Assembly (NCBI GenBank): GCA_022701365.1
Contig: JAKUHH010000053.1
Coordinates: 125,208-189,207 of the forward strand
Direction of reading: 5' to 3'
DNA from: Mycocentrospora acerina
Lineage: Eukaryota; Ascomycota; Dothideomycetes; Pleosporales
DNA length: 64,000 nucleotides
Shown: in pieces, positions 22,916 through 32,441 of the stretch
Layout: each line of letters starts with the position of its first letter
Numbering within the stretch: the first letter of the stretch is position 1
Notes under the pieces: generated by a model
The model's database searches: none
What the model was told of the DNA's origin: nothing
The model's input: only the letters and a program-made list of their open reading frames with translations
Translations under genes and position numbers: made by a program

Positions 22916-25126
22916 ATGAAGCCTTACGTTTATCAGCCTCTCGACCGCGACAAAGAAGAGATCAGATTGTGCGTTTTACAGCCTGGCACGCAAGACGATC
23001 CGATTCAAATTTCAATTTCGCATGTTCCGTTCAAGCCTGTGCGGAAAACCAAATCAGACCGGTTGTCGGTACGGGAACTACAGAATAGCCTACCGGGTGG
23101 ATGGTACGTGGAGAGAACTCTTGAGGACAAGTATATTTTTATACGTTATCAAAATGGTCAGCAGGCTGTGCACACATCGTGGGATCATCCTCACTCCGGC
23201 TTTCCGCTTAAGTGTTATGACGATACTAAATATCGCGAGTCTGTTGCGTTTAAATCTGCGTACGAAGCATTGTCGTATGTTTGGGGGGCCGTTTCTGAAA
23301 CCATCGATATCGACGTCATCCGAGGTTCAGACCATTTTCTTGACGGACCCAAAGAGCGATCTCTTTTTTCAAGATTCTGGAAAGCTTCGAGTAAGCCAAT
23401 TGATGCTACTGTGGCAGCGCAGGTTATCGGCACTCTTTCTATAGGGCCGAATTTACATGTTGCGCTGAAGCACCTACGACATGAGTTACGTCCACGCAAC
23501 TTGTGGATCGACGCTATTTGTATCAATCAACAGGATGTTGATGAGAGGAATGTTCAGGTCACTCGCATGCACAGTATATACAAACACGCCAGCCGTGTTG
23601 TAGCGTGGTTGGGCCCGAGCACTCGGAACACAGCAGCAGTGCTACAAGAACTCCAATCCATTGGCAAACGGTATGAGAAATTAGCCTCCGGGACAAATGT
23701 TCCCTCGCCGAACAGAATAGATGACAGAGCTTTGGCTGAGCTTTCACTTGATTCAGAAGTGTGGGAGGAAATTTCGCAACTCGTACAGCGTCCGTGGTTC
23801 ATTCGGCTGTGGATCGTGCAGGAGATTCGGCTCGCGAGCGCGAATTCAATCGTCCAATGTGGAGAGTTTAGTCTGCGTTGGTGTCATCTACGCAAGGCTA
23901 TCTTAGGGTTGTATGCTTTCCAGCAACCGCCACCCATGATATCAGAGAGTGTGCATTATATGGCGGCATCGACCCTCTCGGATCATCTGGAAGAGTGTGG
24001 TTTCTGGGAAACGTTTTCACTGTCTTCTGGGCGCGAGTGCAAGGATGTGAGGGATCGGATCTATGCGATTCTGGGTCTACTTCCTCGGGGGATGGCTGAG
24101 CGCATTCGGCCTGATTATACGATGAATCCTAGGGATCTTTTTGTTCAGACTTTTATGGCTTCTGTGGCGGCGTCACGTCGACTGAGTCTCATGGGGTTTT
24201 TGGCCATGCCGCCGGCAATTGGTACAGTTTCTTGGTTGCATGAGCCCAATAGTAATACTTGGGAGTGGGCTGCCTCGTTTGCTAGTTGCGCGTCAGCGGC
24301 ACAGGTGGCTTGTATAGCCCCAGATACGCTTCATGCTAGCGGTTTGATTCACGGTACTATTCAGAGTGTCAGTTCAAGCGAATCAGAGGGCATTGCGGCA
24401 GCCGTAAAAGCCGCGAGGGACTGCTGGAATGTCGATGATGAGGCTTACTCGGATTACAACACAAAGGACTTGTCTGATGTTGAAACTTGGACGTTTACAC
24501 GAGGTTATGTAAATGATAGATTCATATCAAACAAGGTTCCTTCCTTGGACGATGCAAAAGAAATCATCTTTGACAACTGCAGGGGCGATACTTCTAATGC
24601 AAGCGAGACGTACGTCTCCTGGACGGGTATTACAGTTGGCATGTTACCGCTACGGTGGTTTTTCCGAACCCAAAACGGACGAATAGGGTGCAGTAGAGTC
24701 CAAGTCCAAGCAGGTGATAAGATATGCGTGCTATTAGGTTTAGCGATACCTGTCATACTACGCCCTGTCCCCAACGACCGCTTTGAGTTTGTAGGAAGAT
24801 GTTTTGTCTACGATTTGATGGATGGACAAGCGCTTTTGGGGCCTCTTTGCCATCCATGGGTGCTGCAAAATCATGGCTCGATTCGAAGCTCCATCTGGTG
24901 TTTTCACAACACTCTTACGGGAGAGCACAGCACTCGGGATCCGAGACTGGGTCCTCTTCCTGATGAGTGGGAGGAGATTGAAAAGGACGATGAGATGCGC
25001 CTTGGATATAATGTTCAGCATTACAAAAGCCGCCTCACAGGCGAGATTATCAATTCAGACCCACGGCTCTCCCCCGAGGCGCTCAAAGCTCGTGGCGTAC
25101 GACTAGAGACGATTTGTTTGGTATAG
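22916..25126 (+). CDS. HET domain protein with WW-like modules
   Basis: Single exon of 736 residues from the ATG at 22916. The HET core is clear: IRLCVLQPG near the N-terminus, YEALSYVWG at about 117-124, LWIDAICINQQD, then the helix around SIYKHASRVVAWLG. HET domains act in fungal self/non-self recognition and can trigger cell death when engaged. Between the first HET strand and YEALSYVWG sits an extra block (about residues 59-92) that resembles a WW domain: LPGGW, a three-strand pattern, and SWDHP. The C-terminus has another WW-like unit (LPDEWEE ... TGE ... SDPRLSPEALKARG) preceded by a half unit (HNTLTGEHSTRDPRL). A mid-region (CKDVRDRIYAILGLL and PDYTMNPRDLF) is the usual second part of HET proteins. 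No partner gene lies adjacent. Confidence 0.93.
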   Translation: MKPYVYQPLDRDKEEIRLCVLQPGTQDDPIQISISHVPFKPVRKTKSDRLSVRELQNSLPGGWYVERTLEDKYIFIRYQNGQQAVHTSWDHPHSGFPLKCYDDTKYRESVAFKSAYEALSYVWGAVSETIDIDVIRGSDHFLDGPKERSLFSRFWKASSKPIDATVAAQVIGTLSIGPNLHVALKHLRHELRPRNLWIDAICINQQDVDERNVQVTRMHSIYKHASRVVAWLGPSTRNTAAVLQELQSIGKRYEKLASGTNVPSPNRIDDRALAELSLDSEVWEEISQLVQRPWFIRLWIVQEIRLASANSIVQCGEFSLRWCHLRKAILGLYAFQQPPPMISESVHYMAASTLSDHLEECGFWETFSLSSGRECKDVRDRIYAILGLLPRGMAERIRPDYTMNPRDLFVQTFMASVAASRRLSLMGFLAMPPAIGTVSWLHEPNSNTWEWAASFASCASAAQVACIAPDTLHASGLIHGTIQSVSSSESEGIAAAVKAARDCWNVDDEAYSDYNTKDLSDVETWTFTRGYVNDRFISNKVPSLDDAKEIIFDNCRGDTSNASETYVSWTGITVGMLPLRWFFRTQNGRIGCSRVQVQAGDKICVLLGLAIPVILRPVPNDRFEFVGRCFVYDLMDGQALLGPLCHPWVLQNHGSIRSSIWCFHNTLTGEHSTRDPRLGPLPDEWEEIEKDDEMRLGYNVQHYKSRLTGEIINSDPRLSPEALKARGVRLETICLV

Positions 25127-25617
25127 AAAAGACCTTAATTACTGCAAATGTAGTCATTCTCGGCTAAACATGGTCATTCCAACGGTTACTCCACAACGGC
25201 CTGCGTCCCGGCCGCTCTACCGCCGAGCCCTGGCATTGTACCCGCTATTCTCAAACACTGTTTATCCCTCCACTGCGGGTCCTGTCGTGTCTCAGCATCC
25301 AACGTCCCCCCAACGCAATTGGATGGGCTCTTGTGATTCGGCATGCCGGCAGACACCCGCCAGGATTTCAATCTGAACGATAGGCTTGGCTGTAAAGGGA
25401 TGATGGGATCAAGTCATTGTGGTGGGGCTGGTGGGAATCCATCTCATTTGAGGGAAGTTTCTGGTTATATGTATGTTCGAGTCCTTCGCAAGAGATTTTT
25501 TCACGTTGATTCTGGAAGTTTGCTATACATTCGCTCGTTCGTTTGATTTTTTTTTCTCCTCGCGTCTTCTTGTTTTTTTTTACTGCAGGCAGCAGCGCTG
25601 CGTCCCTTCCCTAAGCC
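25127..25617. other. HET to ferric-reductase spacer
   Basis: No gene is supported. A T-rich tract (25547-25581) precedes the ferric reductase start by about 40 bp and looks like a pyrimidine-rich leader. Confidence 0.5.
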
Positions 25618-27674
25618 ATGTTTCCCACTCTCGAGACCCGCGCGCATATCCAGAATCCGGCAGATGCAAAGTACAAAGTTGCTTACTGGGGGTATGCGGT
25701 GAGGTTGTTGCCGTGTACAAACGACAAGGGTTCGTGCGAGTATCTGGATGCGGTGTACGGCATGCATCAGTACTCGATGATATACACGTTCGTCTTGTGG
25801 GCTATCCTTGGCGGACTGTTGCTGGTCATCATGTTTGCGAGGATTCTGCGCCCGAGGAAGACGCATGGAGATGGTGCGGCATCGCAGGGCTTCATGTATC
25901 GCTTTACGCGGACGATTGCCTCGCTGTATCGACGATATCTTCTTCCAGAGAGCTTCTCCAGGGTGTTTCCGTATACGACGAGGCTGCAGGTTCTCGTACT
26001 GGCTGTTTTGTGTGGATATCTGATTGTATTCTCGTATGCTTTGCCACTCCCTTACTATGCTTTGTGGATTGGCGACTGACTACTTCCGCCACTACTTCTA
26101 GACTTGTCGGCATCACGTACAAAACATGGGTGACGCCCATCAAGAATAGCGACTTGCACAACGTCCGATCTGGCATTGGAGGCTTTGCAGACCGCATCGG
26201 TGCATTCGCATTCGCACTCACTCCCTTTACCATTGCTCTCTGCAGCCGCGAATCTATTCTCAGCCTGTTGACGGGTATTCCTTATTCGAGCTTTGGATTC
26301 TTGCACCGCTGGACGGGGCGCATCATGCTTGTTCAGTCACTTGCTCACGCCATCATCTGGTCGGTCATTGAGGGGTGGATGTACCAACCACAGCCGAAAG
26401 TATATGTTGAGTGGATCAAGCAGAAGTATATGATTTGGGGTATTGTAGCTCAGGTGTTTATTACATTCCTTTTTGTTTTTAGTCTTCGTCCTGTGGTAAG
26501 GTGGACAGGGTACGAGTTCTTCCGTAAGTCTCATCTCATTGTTGCGGGGCTGTATCTGGGGGCGTGTTGGGGCCATTGGGAGCAGTTGTCCTGCTGGATG
26601 ATGGCATCGCTGGCGATTATGGGGTTCGATCTTGTTATGCGTACGGTGCGTAGTTGTTTGATTCACTTTGGGTATAAAGATGGGGGAAGGGGATTTGGGT
26701 TTCGATCAATTCCAGCGAAGATGGAGGTCTTCAAGGATCCGACGGGGACGATTATTCGCATGACATTCACGCACTACCACCAGCCTTGGGAGATTGGCCA
26801 GCATTTCTACCTCACCTTTCCGGAGCTCAGCATCTGGCAGTCACACCCGTTTACGCCAGCATCTGTGCCCTCAGCTAGCGGTCTGCCGCAGACACATACG
26901 TATATCATTCGCGCGCGAAATGGTGAGACTGGGAAACTTGCCAAACTCGCAGAGGCAGCTGCCAATCGATTCCCCGTTGGTGTGATGGAGACGCCAGTCA
27001 TACTCACAGGACCGTACGGCGGTTCAATTGTAAACGACCAAATTTCCAATGTCCTCTGCATCTCAGGCGGCACAGGCATATCCTACACGCTCCCTGTGGT
27101 CATGGCTGCGCTCGAAGATTCCTCGCCAGTGCAGAATATTGAACTCGTCTGGACCGTCCGCCACGTTGAGAACCTCGCCTGGATCGCCGCCGAGCTCACC
27201 TACCTCAAATCGCAGCTCGACCCATTACAAACACGTGCGAATTACCTCTCAGTAGATGACATGGAAAAGGCGCCAATAGTGAGTGTGGAAACGAAGAAAC
27301 GACTCCGCATCCGCATCTTCGTCACGCGGCCAGATAGCTCGAGTATCAGCCCCAAAGACAAAGACTTTGGCCTCGCGCCCACCTCGCCAATAGCATCAAG
27401 GATAGACCCGTTTGTTCTGCAAGAACTCACACGTGAATGTGAGGGCTATAGCGTCACGTTTCTCAACTGTACACGCCCCAGCGTATCTGGCTTGGTGGAT
27501 ACGTTTGTAGAGCAGACGGTGGAGCGGGGCAGGACGCAGGTGGTGGGGTCAGGGCCAGGGCAGCTGGGGACGCAGATCCGGGGGGCAGTGGCGCAGAGGA
27601 GTGATGTAAGGGGGGTGTGGAGGGGGGACGAGCGGGGGGATGTGGAGTGTGTGTGGGATGACCGGTTGGGTTGA
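25618..27674 (+). CDS. Ferric-chelate reductase (FRE/NOX family)
   Basis: Exons 25618-26033 and 26102-27674 (68-nt intron) give 662 residues. Splicing restores FSLVGITYKTW across the junction. The membrane part has several helices and the haem-binding His pairs expected in the family (LHRWTG...SLAH, and KSHLIVAG...WGHW). The FAD site appears as HPFTPAS, and the NAD(P)H site as GPYGG and SGGTGISYTLPV. Electrons pass from cytosolic NADPH through FAD and haem to extracellular ferric chelates or cupric ions before uptake. No multicopper oxidase or iron permease lies next to it. Its C-terminal 40 residues are Arg/Gly/Val-rich and unlike the family, which usually ends in a conserved Phe-containing strand, so the 3' end may hold a missed intron. 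Confidence 0.92.
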
Positions 27675-27708
27675 AAGTGTTGTGGAAGTGATGGGATTGT
27701 CTGTGTGT

Positions 27709-27746
27709 GTGAGGATGGTTGTGAGGATGGTTGTGAGGATGGAGGA
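27709..27746. repeat. 12-bp tandem repeat
   Basis: Three units of about 12 bp (GTGAGGATGGTT) stand just after the ferric reductase stop, followed by looser TATATTCATG-type units to about 27825. They are non-coding. Confidence 0.8.
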
Positions 27747-28231
27747 GTGTGTTAGTGAGTAAAGTTGAGGGTATATTCATGGGTATGTTCGTTAGTATAT
27801 TCATGAGTGTATTCATGTGTGTACGAGTGATACCTGGTGAGTGATGCTGGTGAGTGAGTGCATGAGTGGTGAGTGGACGGGTGCAGACTAGCGCCAAAGC
27901 CGTAGCTTCCCTCCCTTCCCTGTCGTTCCTGCGTCAACCAGCAATTGTTGTTTATCGCCTGCTTGGCGCTGTCAGCCTGGGCTCGACTCAACACTTCACA
28001 CTGTTACTCACCCAATGTCCATGGCTGGTTGCGTTGTTGTCACAATCTGTATTCTGTACGCCGTATGAATTAAATTTAAAATTCTCCGTCAAAAAGCAAG
28101 ACTTGTTTCGTCTGCTGTTCTTGTTGCAGCTTGGTTGAAGCACCAGCACATGGCATAACCACCAAAACTCTCACTCGCACTCACTCTCACTCTCACGCCC
28201 ACACACCAACACATACACACACATACACAAA

Positions 28232-30742
28232 ATGCTGGGCTTCCGGCCACTGCAGGTGGCAAAGCGGAAGGCACCCACATACAACAACGTCCCTGCCGGC
28301 GACCGCGAGCTGGAAGAGGGCGACTACATTGACAAGAAATACTACAGCGACGATGACGACAACGACGACGTTGACAATGACGACGCCTCGTCGCCAGTCT
28401 CAAGCCTCTACTCGTCCCGCCAATCGTCAGCCGCCTACGAGCCCAACCCCAACAACGAGAACCGCCCCCTCGCCCCCAACCGCAAGTCCTCGCCCAAGTC
28501 CCACCGGCGGACGCCCTCGCGGCCTACCGTCAGCGCATACAGCTACCGCAACCCGCGCGCCTTTACACGCTACTTTGGCTTTGCTATTGCCAGCACGATT
28601 GTTGTCTTCATATGGTTCTTGTTCACCAGCAGCTGGGACTCAATACGCAGCGCCGAGCTGGGCCTGCTCAAATCGCCGCCCCCGCCACCTGTGTGGGAGA
28701 GTTTCCCTTTCCTGAAGCGCTACCATGGTGGCATACGGACGCTGAGGAGTCGGGAGAAGAACGTGCCCGAGTACCCGCGCAAGGAGGATGTTGACCCCGA
28801 GATGGAGCCCGGACAGGCCAAGGCGGACACACACAAAGAGAAGAGGGAAGGTGCGCACATTGCCGACTCGGTGCCGTTTGACCCGTACCCAGAGTACAGC
28901 AGCTTGGCGTACGTGGACAAGTACGGGCCCGTTGAGACATGCTACCTGGATGCAAACAACACGATACAAATACCGGGCCTGCGGGCGTACAAGGGCGTCA
29001 CCGAGGGCATGCCCGACAACATCATGGGCAGCTACGACCTGCTGGGCCTGAGAAACGATATTTGCTTTGAGCGCTTTGGGCGGCTGGGGCCGTATGGCAT
29101 GGGCTACAGCAAGCGGAGAGGAGGCACGGGCGCGGGCATGGAGGGCGACCGCGAGGGCATGGAGAGCGTGTGGGAGAAGAACGCAGAGGTCGACTTCCGG
29201 GAGCTCAAGTGGAACGAGGTGCTTGGCCGTTGTCTGGAAAAGAACAAGGGCCGCTTCAAGACGCAGCCAAAGACGCGCGACGCCGCCTTCCAATCTATGC
29301 CCGTCCAGGCACGCAACGCCGCAGACACCACCACTACCACCACCACCGCAGCCTCGACCAACAGCACCGTGCGCGAACAGCCCAAGGCAGTCCACGCCAA
29401 GCTCCTCCCCCGTACAGCAGTCCTCATACGTACTTGGTGGGACTACAACTACGACGACGAAGACCTCATGTTCTTGCGCTCTCTCGTCTCCGAGCTCAGC
29501 ATTGCGTCTGGCGGCGAGTACCAGGTCCACTTCCTCATCCACGTCAAGGATGACAACAAGCAGATCTGGGCAGATGACGCTGTCTACCAGGAGGTCCTCA
29601 AGAACTCGCTTCCTGCAGAGTTTGCGGGCATGGGGACACTGTGGTCAGAGCGACAGATGGGTCTCATCTACGGTGGTGTTGAAGAGTCAAACTATCGTGG
29701 TCTGCCTGTACATGGCGCATATCGCTCCACATACATGCCCGTCACTTACTTCTCACACCAACACCCTGAGTTTGAGTTTATCTGGCACTGGGAGATGGAT
29801 GTCCGGTACACAGGACATTACTATCACCTCTTCAATCAGATCTCCCAGTGGACTGAAGCACAGCCCCGCAGAGGACTCTGGGAACGCAACTCCCGCTTCT
29901 ATGTCCCTTCAGTGCATGGCTCGTGGGAGGACTTTAGCCACATGGTGCGCGTGCAGACAGAACACGGTACAAACAGCAAGGGCAATGCCTGGTCCTCGCA
30001 TCTCCCGCCTAATCCCCACGTCCCTGAGCGAGAGACGATGAAGCCTGAGAAGCCTATCTGGGGCCCCGAGCTGCCTCTTGACTACCCAGATATTGAGATT
30101 GACGATGCTGTCAAACCACCACACAGCCTGATGGAGGATAGAGATAAGAAGAAGCCATGGGGTGTTGGGGAACCCGCTGATCTCATCGTCTTGAACCCGC
30201 TTTTTGACCCCGACCACACAAACTGGATCCTCGCGGAGGATGTTACAGGCTACAATAAAACACGCGGTCTACCACCCCGCCGCACCGCCATCAACACCTC
30301 TGGCCGTCTGTCGAGACGCCTACTCGAGACCATGCACCGCGAACAGTCCCACTTCCGCCATACCATGTTCACCGAGATGTGGCCCGCTAGTGCTGCTCTC
30401 CACCACGGCCTTAAAGCCGTTTACGCCCCTCACCCCGTCTTCATCGACCGCAAATGGCCCGCTCAATACCTCGCAGCCATTTTCAATAACGGCCGCAACG
30501 GCGCATCCGGCGGCGCACGTCTCAGCGTCTTTTCCGATGAGCGCCAGCACAACTTCCTCGGCACGACATGGTATTACCACGCAGGTTTTGCCCCCAATCT
30601 CTGGAAGAGATGGATGGGCTACAAAGTCGATAACGATGGAGGCGAGCAGGAGGAGATGGCCGGCGAGGGGAGAATGTGTCTCCCTGCCGTGTTGCTGCAT
30701 CCTGTCAAACAAGTAGATCTTGTGCAGGAGAGAGCCGAGTGA
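28232..30742 (+). CDS. DUF3405 glycosyltransferase-like type II membrane protein
   Basis: Single exon of 836 residues. The cytoplasmic N-terminus is acidic then Ser/Pro/Arg-rich, a membrane anchor lies at about residues 112-132 (FGFAIASTIVVFIWFLF), and the rest should be luminal. The DUF3405 core includes TAVLIRTWWDYNYDDEDL, VHFLIHVKD, and FEFIWHWEMDVRYTGHYYH. The EMD segment takes the place of a metal-binding DxD motif in this family. A Thr-rich run (about 29330-29350) encodes TTTTTTTA. Members are thought to be Golgi glycosyltransferases; donor and acceptor are not known. The leader before the ATG is a CA/CT-rich simple repeat (about 28165-28230). Confidence 0.9.
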   Translation: MLGFRPLQVAKRKAPTYNNVPAGDRELEEGDYIDKKYYSDDDDNDDVDNDDASSPVSSLYSSRQSSAAYEPNPNNENRPLAPNRKSSPKSHRRTPSRPTVSAYSYRNPRAFTRYFGFAIASTIVVFIWFLFTSSWDSIRSAELGLLKSPPPPPVWESFPFLKRYHGGIRTLRSREKNVPEYPRKEDVDPEMEPGQAKADTHKEKREGAHIADSVPFDPYPEYSSLAYVDKYGPVETCYLDANNTIQIPGLRAYKGVTEGMPDNIMGSYDLLGLRNDICFERFGRLGPYGMGYSKRRGGTGAGMEGDREGMESVWEKNAEVDFRELKWNEVLGRCLEKNKGRFKTQPKTRDAAFQSMPVQARNAADTTTTTTTAASTNSTVREQPKAVHAKLLPRTAVLIRTWWDYNYDDEDLMFLRSLVSELSIASGGEYQVHFLIHVKDDNKQIWADDAVYQEVLKNSLPAEFAGMGTLWSERQMGLIYGGVEESNYRGLPVHGAYRSTYMPVTYFSHQHPEFEFIWHWEMDVRYTGHYYHLFNQISQWTEAQPRRGLWERNSRFYVPSVHGSWEDFSHMVRVQTEHGTNSKGNAWSSHLPPNPHVPERETMKPEKPIWGPELPLDYPDIEIDDAVKPPHSLMEDRDKKKPWGVGEPADLIVLNPLFDPDHTNWILAEDVTGYNKTRGLPPRRTAINTSGRLSRRLLETMHREQSHFRHTMFTEMWPASAALHHGLKAVYAPHPVFIDRKWPAQYLAAIFNNGRNGASGGARLSVFSDERQHNFLGTTWYYHAGFAPNLWKRWMGYKVDNDGGEQEEMAGEGRMCLPAVLLHPVKQVDLVQERAE

Positions 30743-32441
30743 CCTGGGGACGTTGCATGATGGCGTTGTAGTTGATTTTCTTGTAATTTGAAAATTGCAT
30801 TATAGTGGAGTGTGGGAGTGTCGTTGTTTTTCTGTATATTGGGTAGATGGACGTTATGCTTGAGATGAAGACATGTCTATTATGAATTTATTACTACTCT
30901 GACTTTACTCTTGTTCCAAATTTACATTTCGATGTTTTTATATATAAACCTTTGTGTAACTGGAGATAATCACAATTCCAACGCAGAAGAGGGACGTGTA
31001 ATAGATTAGAATTGCTAGAACCTTTCAAAACAAGGAGAATAGAGTTGATGGAATTGGTTGGAAAAAAGTAGAACGGAGAAGAAGAAGAAAAATTAGTAAG
31101 GCGATTATAATTTGCCCATCCTCCCTCTTCTACATTTTTTTTGTTACCAGTGGATTCACTCTCTTAGTATTCACTTGTTCGGTAATACCTACTCTTACGG
31201 TCCTGCTTCAGCTTCAACTTTTAAAACTTTCTCGTTGCTGATATGATATAATGATGTGCGATTGTAAGGGTGATTATTTCGCTTTTTTGTTGATTTCCTT
31301 TTTATTTTTTGAGAAGATGGAAGTATGTAAAAGAATACCAAAGTGATGGATTCAGGGGATAATGATATATTGAATACGGAGTGGGGTTGGTGGTTGGTGG
31401 TTGGTGGTTATATTAGTCTTCTTCTGGAGGCTGGATAGATGCGTGAGATGGAGATTCTCTTGTTTTTTTTTGTGGATTGGGGAGTTGGTGTTGTGGCCGT
31501 GTAATGTTCCGGGGGGTGGGAAGGAGGTACACGGGGAGCTGGACGAAACCACGGGGAGGGGGGGCTTGGTACTGTTTACTAGTTTGCTGGTTTTATCTTG
31601 TGCGAAGGTGGGTGGTGGAGTGGCAATCGTTTAAGAAGTCGTGGTGGATGATTTGCTCAGCACTGTGACGCTCATGTTGTATGACGCTGCTTAGTTTTGG
31701 CTGTTTTTTTTCGGTTATACTTGTCTGGTGTGAAGGGGGTTTTTCTAGTTGACTCGTTTCTATTTATTTTGAGGTTATTCTAGGCGGAGGAATATCTCAT
31801 GTGGAATTGCTGGGTTGGTTGTGTTGTGATATGTTATATTTATTTTCTTGAGGCGGGCAATAGGATAGTTGAAAGGTGAATGTAAACGTTGGTAAAACGG
31901 CACATGCGGAGTAGAGCTCTGGCAGAGGGGTTTTTTTTTGGAAAGATCAAGGTAGAAAAGTGAATACTTGAAGTGGCAAAGGAAAGCATGATGTTTGAGG
32001 ATGGTGATCAAAGTGAGGTGATGAATAAAAAGAGATTGCTCAGTTCTTGATCATCACAATTTGGTACAGGACTGAAATTTGAGCCGTCTCATATATGCTA
32101 TATGCGCTGAAAAGCGATTTGCAACCTGAAATTCGGAAGAGCCGAACTATTTGCACATTACCTATACAGGTGAGAAGATTGTAGAAAAAGTAGTGTACCC
32201 CGAAAAGTGACCTAATGTTGCAAACAACCTTAAGTAATCAGCCCAAATTTACACACTAGTTAAATTTCAGTGAATGTTCAATGTTTCTTTACACCCATTT
32301 CTCGATTACATTCTTTCTTCCATTTTCAAACTCTACAACTACTGTCATTGATTAAAGAATTGATATTTCCAACGGCGAATGCGAACAAGAGAGGCATCAC
32401 CGAAAGTGTGATTGATGTTACTTTCGAAAAACGAACCCTGG
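30743..32441. other. AT-rich gap
   Basis: About 1.7 kb of AT-rich sequence with G/T-rich stretches (a GGTTGGTGGTTGGTGG repeat near 31385-31408). No gene, RNA gene or mobile element could be supported. It marks the move from the compact left block to the gene-poor right half. Confidence 0.5.

Noticed and set aside
28640..29542. A 300-codon antisense frame inside the DUF3405 gene
   Set aside because: It arises from GC-rich codon bias of the sense gene; no start context or conserved motif was found.
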